64,000 nucleotides of DNA from Enterobacter asburiae (GCA_011754535.1 JAAQVN010000001.1:62001-126000); one strand, 5' to 3'. Numbered from the stretch's first letter, positions 36,655 through 46,143 are shown. Notes: generated by a model from the letters alone, not told the origin. Numbers and translations are program-made.

Positions 36655-37380
36655 TCAGAGGATAATCACTTCAAGCGATACCTGCTGCTGCCACTGCTCC
36701 ACCTGCTTTTTCCGCCCGGCGGTGAGTTTGCCGCTGGTGACCAGAAGCCATTTACGCTCCGGGAAAATTTCCGGTGCCAGCGCGTCAGGCGGAACCGGCA
36801 GGATGTCGATGCGGTGGCCCTGCCCGGTGCGCGTCAGGGCTTCGAGCCAGATCTCGCACGGGTCATTCAGGTGCCAGCCGCTGAGCAGAATGTTATCGCC
36901 TGGCGCTTTTTTATCGCCTTCGAGGCAAAACGAGGTGTAGGCGATAATGATGCCGTCGAGGATCGCGCGCAGGGTCATGGCGGCGGCGACGTTGGCCGAA
37001 ACCTGGCTGCGCAGAGGGCGCAGCACGTTCGCGACCAGCTCCGGCCTTGGGTATTCGCGTCCGGCGTCGTAAATCATCTGGCGCAGGGACTCGACTTTGC
37101 CGTCCTGCAGGCGCTGCAGCATGTTCTGCTGCAGGGTTTGCCAGTTGTTGGTCCGACCCGGCATCGGGCGTTCCAGCAGCGGTTTGACCTGGCCGATCGG
37201 GACGCCTTTTTTTACCCAGTCGAGGATTTTGAGCGCCTGCTGGACGTCCTCATCGCTGTACTGGCGGTGGCCGCCTTCCGTGCGTTGTGGCTTGAGTAAA
37301 CCATAGCGACGCTGCCACGCCCGCAGGGTGGTGGCGGTGATGCCGCTGAGTCGGGCGAATTCGCCGATGGAGTAAGCCAT
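36655..37380 (-). CDS. MerR-family regulator, MlrA/BluR-like
   Basis: A 241-residue regulator. The N-terminal MerR helix-turn-helix (IGEFARLSGITATTLRAWQRRYGLLKPQRTEGGHRQYSDEDV) is nearly the same as those of E. coli MlrA and BluR. The C-terminal part corresponds to their degenerate cobalamin-binding-like domain (LLSGWHLNDPCEIWLEALTRTG). I recall E. coli having two such paralogues; this may be a third type, so I give no symbol. It is divergent from blc with 117 bases between starts, so the shared region holds both promoters. Possible role in biofilm or envelope gene control, by analogy only. Confidence 0.88.
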   Translation of the reverse strand: MAYSIGEFARLSGITATTLRAWQRRYGLLKPQRTEGGHRQYSDEDVQQALKILDWVKKGVPIGQVKPLLERPMPGRTNNWQTLQQNMLQRLQDGKVESLRQMIYDAGREYPRPELVANVLRPLRSQVSANVAAAMTLRAILDGIIIAYTSFCLEGDKKAPGDNILLSGWHLNDPCEIWLEALTRTGQGHRIDILPVPPDALAPEIFPERKWLLVTSGKLTAGRKKQVEQWQQQVSLEVIIL

Positions 37381-37497
37381 GTCCGTGTCCAGAGTGGAGG
37401 AATACTCTCAATATACTACGAATTTTCCCGAACGGGATGAAGCGCCGAAACGGTGCACTACACTTAACATCCAACCGCGCAAATGAAAGGAATTCTC

Positions 37498-38022
37498 ATG
37501 AAGCTATGGCCTGTTGTGACCGGTGTTGCCATTGCGCTGACGCTGGTCGCCTGTAAATCCCCCACGCCGCCGAAGGGCGTGCAGCCTATTACCAACTTTG
37601 AAGCCAGCCGCTATCTCGGAAAATGGTACGAGGTCGCCCGTCTGGAAAACCGCTTTGAACGCGGGCTGGAGCAGGTAACCGCCACCTACGGCAAACGCAG
37701 CGACGGCGGCATCAGCGTGCTTAACCGGGGCTACGATCCGGTGAAGAACAAGTGGAACGAGAGCGAAGGGAAAGCGTACTTTACTGGCGAACCGACCACC
37801 GCCGCGCTGAAGGTCTCCTTCTTCGGCCCCTTCTACGGCGGCTATAACGTGATCAGGCTGGACGATAAGTACCAGTACGCGCTGGTGAGCGGCCCGAACC
37901 GCGATTACCTGTGGATCTTGTCGCGCACGCCAACCATTCCGGATGCGGTGAAGCAGGATTACCTGAACACCGCGCGCAGTCTGGGCTTCCGGGTTGATCA
38001 GCTGGTGTGGGTGAAGCAGTAG
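37498..38022 (+). CDS. blc: Outer membrane lipoprotein Blc (bacterial lipocalin)
   Basis: A 174-residue lipocalin. The start at ATG 37498 is preferred over an ATG 15 bases upstream because AAAGGA is correctly spaced before it and the signal then matches Blc. The lipobox LVAC gives lipid attachment at the Cys near residue 19. Lipocalin motifs include GKWYEVARLENRFERGLEQVTATY, SEGKAYFTGEPTTAALKVSFFGPFYGGYNVI and DYLWILSRTPTI. It binds lysophospholipid-type ligands in E. coli. Its stop is three bases from the stop of the convergent fimbrial adhesin gene. Confidence 0.95.
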   Translation: MKLWPVVTGVAIALTLVACKSPTPPKGVQPITNFEASRYLGKWYEVARLENRFERGLEQVTATYGKRSDGGISVLNRGYDPVKNKWNESEGKAYFTGEPTTAALKVSFFGPFYGGYNVIRLDDKYQYALVSGPNRDYLWILSRTPTIPDAVKQDYLNTARSLGFRVDQLVWVKQ

Positions 38023-38025
38023 CCC

Positions 38026-39039
38026 TTACTGGTAGGAAAACGTAATGCTGGCCAGCGCGTTGGCCGAGCCGGGGACCAGTTCGCCGGTTCGGATGTACTG
38101 CGCCTGGAACGGCAACGTGAGCGTTTGTGCCGTCGTGGTGCTCTTGATAAAGAACTGGCCGGTCGTGCCCGCAGCCGAGCTGTCCGGTCCCATCATCAGC
38201 GGCCCGCTACCGTTGTAGAAAAACTGCACCCCAACGCCGGACGCCGTGGAGTCTCCGGTCAGCGTCACCACCGACGAGGTGTTCGACGGTGTGGTCTGAT
38301 CGGTCATCACAGCGTGAACCGCCACGTTCGCGTCGCAGGTCAGGCCGACGGTAAACGTCCCCGATGGTGACGTACTTCCCACCGTGGGCAGAGTGCGAAT
38401 ATCAATGGTGCCCAGCGCCACGCTGGCGTTTTTGCTGCCGACCGTACACCCGCTGGCGGTCACCGTGATGGTGGTCGGGCTGATAATCACCTGCGCCGTT
38501 TTCGTCTCGTTGTTATAGGCGGTCAACACCGCGGCGTTGATGGTCGGGATTTGATATACGCCGGATTTCAGGGCGGCGCCGGTTTTAATAAAGGTGACCT
38601 TTGCTGACCATCCCAGATCCTGGGCAAACCCACTGGTGCCCTCTGCCGGGTAGCTTTGTGTGATACCGGTTTGCAGGGGGATATATTTTGTACTTTTAAA
38701 ATCCTTCAGCCCGATGATATACCCCACGCCCGGTACGCCGGTCTCAAAAATGGTGTAGTTCGCGCCGTCGACGGTAACCGTCGCACCGCTTGAGATGGCG
38801 CTGCTGCTGGGCTGCAGCGTCCCTTTGGTGCAGGTAAAAATAACCCCGCACCAGAACACCTGCTGCACGCTGGCGGTAGCGCTCCAGGTGGAGCCAATAA
38901 TGCTGCCCGGCACCACGGAATCCGCTGGCCCGGTGTAGGTCATTGGCTGAGGGGAGAGGGTAATATCCGATTTCCAGTCCAGCGCCTGTACGCTGGCGCA
39001 GAAAAGTAATCCGCTGAGAAGAAACGCTAAACGCATCAT
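38026..39039 (-). CDS. Fimbrial adhesin (tip protein)
   Basis: A 337-residue secreted protein with signal peptide (about 1-19, LLFCASVQA). The layout is two-domain, as in FimH-type tip adhesins: an N-terminal receptor-binding domain (about 20-190, with Cys residues in FWCGVIFTC) and a C-terminal pilin domain. The pilin part starts near VTASGCTVGSKNASVALGTIDI, with a second Cys in GLTCDANVAVHAV and a final beta strand ASITFSYQ for chaperone binding. The ligand cannot be predicted. It is the last gene of the operon, overlapping the minor pilin by four bases. Confidence 0.88.
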   Translation of the reverse strand: MMRLAFLLSGLLFCASVQALDWKSDITLSPQPMTYTGPADSVVPGSIIGSTWSATASVQQVFWCGVIFTCTKGTLQPSSSAISSGATVTVDGANYTIFETGVPGVGYIIGLKDFKSTKYIPLQTGITQSYPAEGTSGFAQDLGWSAKVTFIKTGAALKSGVYQIPTINAAVLTAYNNETKTAQVIISPTTITVTASGCTVGSKNASVALGTIDIRTLPTVGSTSPSGTFTVGLTCDANVAVHAVMTDQTTPSNTSSVVTLTGDSTASGVGVQFFYNGSGPLMMGPDSSAAGTTGQFFIKSTTTAQTLTLPFQAQYIRTGELVPGSANALASITFSYQ

Positions 39040-39551
39040 AGATACTCCGTTGTCCAGGTGGCGATGGCTGACACATCACCGGCGCTCACGGGCGTAGCAG
39101 TTGCAACCAACTGCGCGTAGAAGGTCATCTGTACGCTGTCATCTCCCGCCGTTCCGTACGCGGTGGTCTTTGTATTCAGGGGAATGAGTACGCTCTCTTT
39201 ATCAAGGATCTGAACCGCCACGCCGGTAGCGCCACCGTCGGCAATTTTCAGCAGCTGCGGGTTGTCATCATCCGGCGTACCGCTGAAGCGGATTTTTACG
39301 CCAGCAAAGGTTGGCCCGCACGCTTCAAGCCTGAGCGTGAAGGGCGTTTTGATATTGCTGACGGCCCCGGCACGGCTAAACTGTTTAATACCAATGGTGC
39401 CCAGCGGCACGTTCTGCTCCCCGGAGTCCTGCGCCACCACGCAGGTATTGCCGATCAAATTGCCAGTAACGGAAACCAGCACGTCATACCCGCGAACGGG
39501 GAGAGCGAAAGCCAGCAGTGCGATGCAGCCGATCCGAAACGTTACTGACAT
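39036..39551 (-). CDS. Minor fimbrial subunit
   Basis: A 171-residue type-1-like pilin: signal peptide about 1-21 (FALPVRGYDV), pilin Cys pair (NTCVVAQDSG and LEACGPTF), the GTPDDDNPQLLKI motif and a C-terminal beta strand (VSAIATWTTEYL) for donor-strand exchange. It overlaps the usher gene by ten bases and the adhesin gene by four, so the three are translationally coupled. It is likely an adaptor between the rod and the tip. Confidence 0.88.
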   Translation of the reverse strand: MSVTFRIGCIALLAFALPVRGYDVLVSVTGNLIGNTCVVAQDSGEQNVPLGTIGIKQFSRAGAVSNIKTPFTLRLEACGPTFAGVKIRFSGTPDDDNPQLLKIADGGATGVAVQILDKESVLIPLNTKTTAYGTAGDDSVQMTFYAQLVATATPVSAGDVSAIATWTTEYL

Positions 39552-42067
39552 ACTACCTCCTGAGAATAAAGTCCGGTGCGGGCGCTATAGTGCTGCTTGT
39601 TTAAGGCATAGGTAATGGCGCAGCGCTGGCGGCTGCCGCGGCCCCACACTGCGTTCAGCGTGCCCTTCTCTGACAAACCGGAGAGATACAGGCTGCCGGC
39701 ATCGCCGACGATGCCGCTGGTTTTGTCATCATCGAGCGAGACCAGCGTGCCGAAGGGGAGCACGTCGTTGCCGTGACGCACGATAAACATCGCTTTTGCT
39801 CCCTGATGGGTGGTGAAGGTGGCGCGAACCAGGGCACCGTCGGTAGGCGTTTTGTTGGCGATGGCGTTTTCCAGCTCCACGTCGTTGCCGGCGGTCGTCA
39901 CGTCCAGCGCGACCTGGTTAACGCGGTACGGCGTGGCGTACGGGATCACCGCGTAGCCACGGCTGTCCGTTTTGATGCCCTTATGGTTAAGCACGGCGAC
40001 ATTGCTGGCCCCCGGGGCTTTCACCAGAATGTTGGTATTTCCGAGCGGCTGGCTCAGCGTCAGGCCATCCTCATGCACTACCGCACCGCCGCTGATGCCG
40101 TAGCTGAGGTTGCGGGAGTCGCTGGCGTAGCTGTAGCCCAGGTTGTAGTCTCCCCACGCGCCCTCGTATTGCAGGGTGGCATCGCCGCCGTAGTGCTGTC
40201 GGGAGCTGGAGCGCTGGTTGACGCTATAGAACAGATTCTCCTCACCCGGCAGGTAGCCGCTCACGCCCGTGCTGGTGGTTGTACCGGTGGAGTCCGCATG
40301 GGTCGTGGTAAAGCGCGCGCGGGTCGACAGCGTCGGATTGCCCAGCGGGACCGAAATCGACATCGACAGGATGTTATCTTTCTTGTCGTCATACAGGCTC
40401 GAGCTTCGCTGGACGCTGACGCCAAGCGACACATTACGAAACGTGGCGTTCCACGCAAACTGCAGACTTTGCGTCGTGTCTGACGTGTTCCAGTAGGTCT
40501 GCTGATCCCACGACAGTGACAGCGAGCCGTATTGTCCCATCGGCTGCGACAGCAGCAGCTGGTTTTTTGCCTTGCGCGACATGCGCAGGTTGTACACGGT
40601 GTCGTATTGGGTCGTGACGGTGCCATCGTCTTCCACCGTCTGCTTTGGCGATCCGCCCGACATGCCTTTGTACGTGGTGTCGCTGAGGGTATAAAACCCT
40701 TTCGTGGAGTAGCGCAGGGAGAAGAAGTTAACCCGCGTGCCAATGTCGTTCAGCAGCTTGCTGTAGCGCAGGCGCACCGAATCACCGGTGTAGTGCTGAT
40801 CGTCCGCCAACTGGCTGCGGGCGTGGGTCAGGTCGATGGAGTAGGCGCCAAAGCGGCCGAGATTTTGCCCAAACCCGAGGGCAAGGCCGTTATAGCGATT
40901 GGCAAACTGCGCCCCGCCGTAAAACGTCAGGCCGTATCGCCAGCCGTAGAACAGCTCGCCCTGCGCGAAAGAGGGGGCGTCCTGATTGCCCGTCGGACGG
41001 TATTTCCCGGCGCCCAGGGCATATTTCACCTGTCCGTTACGCACCAGGTTCGGCACGCTGGCAAAGGGAAGCGTGTATTGCGTTTTGCTGCCGTCGTTCT
41101 CCTGAATGGTGACCGCCAGATCGCCGCCCGAAGAGGTCGGGTAGAGATCTTTCAGCACGAACGCCCCCGGCGGAACGGAGGTTTGATAGATGATGTTGCC
41201 GTTCTGGCGAACCATCACGGTGGCGTTGCTGCGCGCGATGCCGCGAACTTCAGGCGCGTAGCCGCTGAGGCTGGCGGGCAGCATGTTGTCATCGGTTTTC
41301 AGGGCGATGCCGCGCAGGCCCACGGAATCGAAGACCTGCGCCGAGGTGTATGTTTCTCCGGCATACACCTGCGCACGCAGGGCGTGAATATCGCGCTGCA
41401 GCCAGGTCTGCACGTGGGTGAGCTCATTGCTGTCTTTGGCCCACGTGGTGAAATCACGCAGCCGCCACGCGCCCAGGTTGATGCCGCTGTTGAGGCTCGC
41501 AAACAGCTGCTGTTCCCGCGTGCGCGTCTCGCCGCGATACTCATTGTTCGAGCCGTTGACCACGTAATTCAGCCACGCGGCAGGAATGCCCGCTTCCCAG
41601 CTTTCCGGGCTGACGTATCCGCGCGGCAAATTGCGCATCGCACTTTGCGGTACGGTGAAGCCCAGGGTGAGCGTCTTCTGGTCCAGATCAAACTGCGTAT
41701 CCGCAAACGCCTTCGTTAAGAAGATGCAGCGCTGCGCCAGCGGCAGCGCTCCGCCCTTCGCCTGATGACTATCGATGCCCAGCGCGTCGAATTGCTCAGG
41801 CGTGAGGCAGGGCAGCGCTTCACCCGTACTGTCTTCAGCAAGGCGGAACGTGACGTTACCTGTGAACGCGTAGTTGGTATTGATATACACGTTGAGGTTG
41901 TAATCACCCGGTGGCAACGCGCTCCCGGCATTGACCCAGGCGAGATCGGCGCTGTTTGCGCTCTCGCCGTTGAGGAACGCGGGGTTAAAGCGCAGCTCGC
42001 TTTCAGCAGCCACGGCTTGCCGAATCACCAGGGAGATCACCGTGGCGCACAGGATTTTTCTTTTCAC
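39542..42067 (-). CDS. Fimbrial outer membrane usher
   Basis: A roughly 841-residue FimD/PapC-type usher that assembles pilin-chaperone complexes across the outer membrane. The start is taken as GTG 42067 (VKRKILCATVISLVIRQAVAAES), giving a signal peptide; an in-frame upstream start (42127) would extend into the chaperone gene. Typical motifs are ELRFNPAFLNG, the beta-barrel (WRYGLTFYGGAQFANRYNGLALGFGQNLG), the plug region (ATVMVRQNGNIIYQTSVPPGAFVLKDLYPTSSGGDL) and C-terminal domains (APGASNVAVLNHKGIKTDSRGYAVIPYATPYR). Final Cys residues form the usual C-terminal disulphide. Confidence 0.93.
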   Translation of the reverse strand: MKRKILCATVISLVIRQAVAAESELRFNPAFLNGESANSADLAWVNAGSALPPGDYNLNVYINTNYAFTGNVTFRLAEDSTGEALPCLTPEQFDALGIDSHQAKGGALPLAQRCIFLTKAFADTQFDLDQKTLTLGFTVPQSAMRNLPRGYVSPESWEAGIPAAWLNYVVNGSNNEYRGETRTREQQLFASLNSGINLGAWRLRDFTTWAKDSNELTHVQTWLQRDIHALRAQVYAGETYTSAQVFDSVGLRGIALKTDDNMLPASLSGYAPEVRGIARSNATVMVRQNGNIIYQTSVPPGAFVLKDLYPTSSGGDLAVTIQENDGSKTQYTLPFASVPNLVRNGQVKYALGAGKYRPTGNQDAPSFAQGELFYGWRYGLTFYGGAQFANRYNGLALGFGQNLGRFGAYSIDLTHARSQLADDQHYTGDSVRLRYSKLLNDIGTRVNFFSLRYSTKGFYTLSDTTYKGMSGGSPKQTVEDDGTVTTQYDTVYNLRMSRKAKNQLLLSQPMGQYGSLSLSWDQQTYWNTSDTTQSLQFAWNATFRNVSLGVSVQRSSSLYDDKKDNILSMSISVPLGNPTLSTRARFTTTHADSTGTTTSTGVSGYLPGEENLFYSVNQRSSSRQHYGGDATLQYEGAWGDYNLGYSYASDSRNLSYGISGGAVVHEDGLTLSQPLGNTNILVKAPGASNVAVLNHKGIKTDSRGYAVIPYATPYRVNQVALDVTTAGNDVELENAIANKTPTDGALVRATFTTHQGAKAMFIVRHGNDVLPFGTLVSLDDDKTSGIVGDAGSLYLSGLSEKGTLNAVWGRGSRQRCAITYALNKQHYSARTGLYSQEVVCQ

Positions 42068-42090
42068 GTGGTCACGCCTTACTGTTTTTA

Positions 42091-42768
42091 TTATTGGGAT
42101 AACGACGCGCGCGTGGCGGGGGTCCATGCCCCGTAATCGTTAATGGTCTGATAGCTCATGCTGCCCGCATGGCTGAAGGTTTCGGCCAGCATCACGCTGC
42201 CTTTCGGGGGCACCATCACCGGCTGCACCGGGATACCGTCAATTTTCACGTTGATGGTGGTGAGGTAGTACGGTGTTGGGTTACTGAGCGTCACTTTTCC
42301 GGCACGGTAGGCACCGGCCAGTTTTTTCCATGCTTCTCCCGGGCTTTCACTGAGTCCTTCCGGGCGATAAAAGACCTTAATACGGTTAGCCGATGCAAAC
42401 TGCAGCGTATTCCCGGATCCGCTTTTCGTCTGCTGGGGGATGGCTTTGACCGTCATCCAGTAGAGCGTCTCCCGATCCGCTGGCAGGGCTTTACCGTTAA
42501 ACATGATTTTCACCGCGCTTTCGCTGGCCGGTTTCATGACGTAGAGCGGCGGCGTGATCACGAAGTCGTTAGTACGTTCGCCTTTCTCATTCTCCATCCA
42601 TGACTGGATGAGGAACGTGGCGTCGGGATGGGTGTTTCTCACCTGCATCATGGCCTGGCTGGTGGCGCTGGAGTAGACCATTCGCGTTGCGCCCAGCCCC
42701 ACGCCACCGGCATAGACGGCGGAGGAACATAAAGCGCCCGCCAGGCAAATCCATGTGTTTACGCGCAT
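42091..42768 (-). CDS. Periplasmic fimbrial chaperone
   Basis: A 225-residue PapD/FimC-type chaperone with signal peptide (about 1-20, SSAVYAGG). Conserved features are GATRMVYSS with the pilin-anchoring Arg, the alternating hydrophobic G1 strand (LQFASANRIKVFYRPEGL) with its Lys, and an Ig-like second domain (GKVTLSNPTPYYLTTINVKIDG). It ferries pilins to the usher. It lies between the major pilin gene (53 bases upstream) and the usher gene (23 bases downstream). Confidence 0.93.
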   Translation of the reverse strand: MRVNTWICLAGALCSSAVYAGGVGLGATRMVYSSATSQAMMQVRNTHPDATFLIQSWMENEKGERTNDFVITPPLYVMKPASESAVKIMFNGKALPADRETLYWMTVKAIPQQTKSGSGNTLQFASANRIKVFYRPEGLSESPGEAWKKLAGAYRAGKVTLSNPTPYYLTTINVKIDGIPVQPVMVPPKGSVMLAETFSHAGSMSYQTINDYGAWTPATRASLSQ

Positions 42769-42821
42769 AGTGTTTCTCCTGAAAGCTAAGACAGGCCCGG
42801 CCCGCAGACCGGGGCTGAAGA

Positions 42822-43406
42822 TTACGAGTAGGTCACGGTGTAGGTCGCGACGGCGCTGGCATCACCCGCAGTGGCGCCGCCCTTCGGCGAGTAATATTTC
42901 GCGCTGAAGTTCAGGGTGTTGGCACCCTTGCGCAGAGGAATGGCCGAAGCAGGTTCACCCAGCTTCACCACGTTGCCCTGCTCGTCATAAAGGCGGATAG
43001 CCACGTTTTGCGCAGAGTTGGCGCCGCCGTTTGCCCCGACGGACAGGCTATTAACATCGGAGCCGTCCGGCGTGCCGGTGAAGGTGACGGCCACGGTTGT
43101 GGCGGCAATCGGGTTCTCAGCCGTAGAGGCTGAGGTGTCGGCGATTTCACAATCTTCCAGGGTGATGGCAAACGCTTTAGCCGTGCTGGCTTCACTGCCT
43201 GCAGCCGCCAGCGTTGCGGTACGCACTTCACCCATGTCCACGTCAATGTTGGCGCTTCCCGCGCTGATGGCGCAGGCGGACGTCACCACTTTGCCGTTAA
43301 AGTTCACCGTGCCGCCACTGGTACCAGCAGCCAGCGCCGTTCCGGCTGGCAGTAGTGCCGCAATAGCGATCGCAAGCAGCGTTTTATTATTGAATTGAGC
43401 TTTCAT
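42822..43406 (-). CDS. Major fimbrial subunit
   Basis: A 194-residue type-1-like pilin with signal peptide (about 1-26, LLPAGTALAAG). Mature pilin features are GGTVNFNGKVVTSACAI with the first Cys, ITLEDCEI with the second, FTGTPDGSD, NVAIRLYDEQGNVV and the C-terminal strand ASAVATYTVTYS. As the first structural gene and the longest FimA-like pilin, it is the probable rod subunit. It is separated by 53 bases from the end of the LuxR-type gene transcribed in the same direction, so it may share that transcript or have its own promoter there. Confidence 0.9.
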   Translation of the reverse strand: MKAQFNNKTLLAIAIAALLPAGTALAAGTSGGTVNFNGKVVTSACAISAGSANIDVDMGEVRTATLAAAGSEASTAKAFAITLEDCEIADTSASTAENPIAATTVAVTFTGTPDGSDVNSLSVGANGGANSAQNVAIRLYDEQGNVVKLGEPASAIPLRKGANTLNFSAKYYSPKGGATAGDASAVATYTVTYS

Positions 43407-43459
43407 TGTCCTGATTCCATTATGGTGTTATGTCGAGATTTGCTCTGAAAGCAGCAGGT

Positions 43460-44062
43460 CTAACTGGTTAAAAAGACCAGCAAATCTGTCTTGTTCCTGA
43501 GCCCGAGTTTTCTTATCGCTGAGCTTTTTAACGCGCTGACACGACGGTAAGAAAGCTGCTCTGTTTCGGCGATGTAACGCATATCCAGACCCTTTCGCAG
43601 TTCCTTCAATACCCTCCATTCGCCCGGCGTCAGCGATAACGCCGTGGGTTTTTTTAGTGGTCGATAACGGCTATCGACCAGTTTTAATACGCTGGCTCGC
43701 CAGTGATAAAGTGGGGCCTGCAGCGAGATATAGGCGTCTATTTCACCGCGTATCCACAGCCAGGAATTTGCCGGTGCGGAATACATGCAAATAAGCACGC
43801 CGGGATAGAGGGCTTTCATTTTCCTGATATATTTCAGGCAGTCATATCCCGCGTGATATTTCTCCGTGCCGGATAAAAAAATCACGTCTACCGGCGTGGC
43901 CGCGAGTATCGTTTCGATCTCCGCGTAATTATCGAACGATGCTGTAATCTGCATAGACGGAGTAATATTTTTTAATAACGCAGCGATCCCCTGGCGCGCA
44001 AAGTGATCCCCACCCAATAGCGCGATATTTAAATGACGTGTGTTGTTGAGTTTATTCGCCAT
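43460..44062 (-). CDS. LuxR-type response-regulator-like transcription factor, fimbria-linked
   Basis: A 200-residue protein. The start is ATG 44062, with GAGGGA correctly placed before it. The N-terminal part has a receiver-like layout (NIALLGGDHFARQGIAALLKNI, VDVIFLSGTEKYHAG), but the normal phosphoacceptor Asp is not evident, so phosphorylation is doubtful. The C-terminal LuxR helix-turn-helix is LTPGEWRVLKELRKGLDMRYIAETEQLSYRRVSALKSSAIRKLGL, ending with DLLVFLTS. It lies just upstream of the fimbrial operon on the same strand and probably regulates it. This resembles FimZ/FimW-type control in arrangement; no direct orthologue is claimed. Confidence 0.85.
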   Translation of the reverse strand: MANKLNNTRHLNIALLGGDHFARQGIAALLKNITPSMQITASFDNYAEIETILAATPVDVIFLSGTEKYHAGYDCLKYIRKMKALYPGVLICMYSAPANSWLWIRGEIDAYISLQAPLYHWRASVLKLVDSRYRPLKKPTALSLTPGEWRVLKELRKGLDMRYIAETEQLSYRRVSALKSSAIRKLGLRNKTDLLVFLTS

Positions 44063-44768
44063 GTCATTCCCTCGATTTATAATTGTAATGAGACTCGTCT
44101 GTCTGGCAGAACGATGTCTGTATTTTCGAAGCAATTAAGCATTGCACGGTATGAGCCCACTATACTCAGGGCGTAAAAGAGGTAATCTGAATTAATCTTA
44201 ATTTGTTTTAAGTTCAGTTTAGATGTAGCGTCAATTCTCCTCGCTGAACCGGCTTTTTGCTTATCTGCCTGTAAACAATCATACCGGTAGTTTTTATTGA
44301 AAAGTTAGCTTTAATAAATGTTTTGTAAGGAAATGGTCTGGTGACGTCACGCGAGGCGGGTTGTTACTGACGGTGGCTAACAGTTTTGTGCCGAAATCGT
44401 TAATAAAAACGACATCTTTCGAATTAGACTTAATTTCGAAACCCGCTGGCAGCGCGCGTCCTTTCTGCTTTTTGTTTAAAAAAACAAATTAAGCGCGCTG
44501 AATAATTCAGACAGCGATGGCTAAAGCGTTCAACGGGCGCCTTTGTCGAGTTTTGTCAGTGTCAAGACGGCTTTAAATGGCGGTTAAGAAAACTTCAGAC
44601 GGTCAGATAAAGAGAAAGGAAAAATAAGATTTTTCGCCAGGCGCCAGGATATACAGTTGCGCGTTAATCCGTCACATTAATCTTTACACAGGCGAGGGAT
44701 ACGCAGGTTAACCGTGAAGGGAATCTACTGGAGCAACAAGCGTTGACCGGAGGTATTTAGCCCATTTT
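44063..44768. other. Long divergent regulatory region between two regulators
   Basis: About 700 bases with no coding frame I can support. It is AT-rich and lies between the leftward LuxR-type gene and the rightward ToxR/CadC-like gene. It probably contains both promoters and is the sort of AT-rich DNA that H-NS silences, which is inference. No clear operator palindrome was recognised. Confidence 0.6.
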
Positions 44769-45530
44769 ATGCATAAGCATTACATTATTAATGGCCTGGT
44801 AGAGTTTCACCCAGCCGCCAGCACATTACGCGATCTCAACAATCCTGACCGGGTGGTGGTATTAAATTCCCCGGCGGGCCGCTGTTTGTTGTTATTAATT
44901 GAGAGAGTCGGAAGTATTGTGACTCAACAGGAGTGCATGGATATTGTCTGGCAGCGCCGGGGGATGCTGGTTTCGCCTAATACCTATTACCAGAACATTT
45001 CTATTCTGCGTAAAGGTCTGAAGAAGGTGGGTTTCGAAACCGATCCAATTGTCACTATCCCGCGCATTGGACTGACGCTCGCAAGCGATACGCAAATCAC
45101 CATTAAAGAGACGCAGCCGCAGGCTGAAGAGGAAGAATGCTCTGCTCCGGATGTCTGCGAAGAGACCGTCGTCCCGACGGTCTCGACACGCCGCTTCTGG
45201 CTGCCGTGCGCGCTGGTGCTATTGCTGATGCTGGCTGGCGTGAGCGTTATCAGCCATAACCTGCTGCATGACAGCTATTTCGTCGACGGGTACCGCTTCG
45301 CGATGAAGATGGGCGAATGCCAGCTCTATTTTTCTCGCGATATTGAAACGCAGCGTGACAGGGATAAAGCCCTGGCCTATGCCACCCCGTTTAAGGACCA
45401 GTGCGCGAACTATCCCTGGGTGTACGTCAGCGGATACATCCTGCTGCCTCGCGCGTCGATCATTCGCTGTGACAGGCCAATGACGGAACCCAACCGCTGT
45501 ATGTCTGATTATTTTATAGAGGATCGATAG
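44769..45530 (+). CDS. Membrane-bound winged-helix regulator (ToxR/CadC type, YqeI-like)
   Basis: A 253-residue regulator. Residues 1-105 form an OmpR-type winged-helix DNA-binding domain (YIINGLVEFHPAASTLRDL, RCLLLLIERVGSIVTQQECMDIVWQRRGMLVSPNTYYQNISILRKGLKKVG, TIPRIGLTLAS). An acidic linker, one membrane segment at about 144-163 (FWLPCALVLLLMLAGVSVI) and a periplasmic domain with several Cys follow. Such regulators bind DNA from the membrane and sense periplasmic cues. A membrane partner gene follows after one base. Sizes and arrangement resemble the E. coli yqeI-yqeJ pair; orthology is not proven. It may control the adjacent fimbriae. Confidence 0.85.
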   Translation: MHKHYIINGLVEFHPAASTLRDLNNPDRVVVLNSPAGRCLLLLIERVGSIVTQQECMDIVWQRRGMLVSPNTYYQNISILRKGLKKVGFETDPIVTIPRIGLTLASDTQITIKETQPQAEEEECSAPDVCEETVVPTVSTRRFWLPCALVLLLMLAGVSVISHNLLHDSYFVDGYRFAMKMGECQLYFSRDIETQRDRDKALAYATPFKDQCANYPWVYVSGYILLPRASIIRCDRPMTEPNRCMSDYFIEDR

Positions 45531-45531
45531 T

Positions 45532-46011
45532 ATGGTTCGCTACCGTCAAACGCTTGTCGCGCTCTGCCTGTGCCTGTTGATGGGGGCTGTCGTGGCGGCG
45601 TATTACCTCTGGCATCGCCATTACATCCAGCCCTTTTCCTGTCAGGCGAATTTTATTCAGCATCACCGTGATGAGACGCTCTCTCTGTGGCTGAATTACA
45701 CCGTGGAGGGTAACAGCGGAATACTCAGTATGAATGGGCATGTGAAAAGCGACCTAACGAAGACCCTGAATCGCAAAGTGTTCTTTCAGATTGAGCGCAA
45801 AGACAGCGTCTATAATCTGACGTCCATACGCAATATGAAATTTCCGGACGACAACATCAGCGACAGCTGGCTGGAGAAGTACGAGCCCTTATTTTTTATC
45901 TATCCGAATAAGAATATTTATATGCGCATTAAGAAACAGCAGAATGAGAATTATTTATTTATTCCGGGAACGCTGCCGACCTATGTGTGCCACACATCAA
46001 AAAACGGATAG
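45532..46011 (+). CDS. Small membrane partner of the ToxR-like regulator (YqeJ-like)
   Basis: A 159-residue protein beginning one base after the regulator stop. One N-terminal membrane segment (about 7-28, LVALCLCLLMGAVVAAYYLW) is followed by a periplasmic domain with two Cys (FSCQANFIQ and TYVCHTSKNG), perhaps forming a disulphide. This arrangement is like ToxS beside ToxR: a small anchored protein that stabilises or tunes the sensor domain. Length matches E. coli YqeJ (about 160 residues, from memory). No enzymatic motif is visible. Confidence 0.78.
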   Translation: MVRYRQTLVALCLCLLMGAVVAAYYLWHRHYIQPFSCQANFIQHHRDETLSLWLNYTVEGNSGILSMNGHVKSDLTKTLNRKVFFQIERKDSVYNLTSIRNMKFPDDNISDSWLEKYEPLFFIYPNKNIYMRIKKQQNENYLFIPGTLPTYVCHTSKNG

Positions 46012-46143
46012 CGACAGGGATAAATGTTTTTAAGTTTTTGCGGGCATCATTTATGCTTGATTTAACAGCCAGAACCTATCTTAGGAAAATATAACAGCAA
46101 CAATAATGTTGCGATAATGTAATTATTATTCTTCGGCAAGTTA

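Noticed and set aside
40532..41719. A 395-codon plus-strand frame inside the usher gene
   Set aside because: The usher on the opposite strand is unmistakable; the long antisense frame follows from its codon bias.
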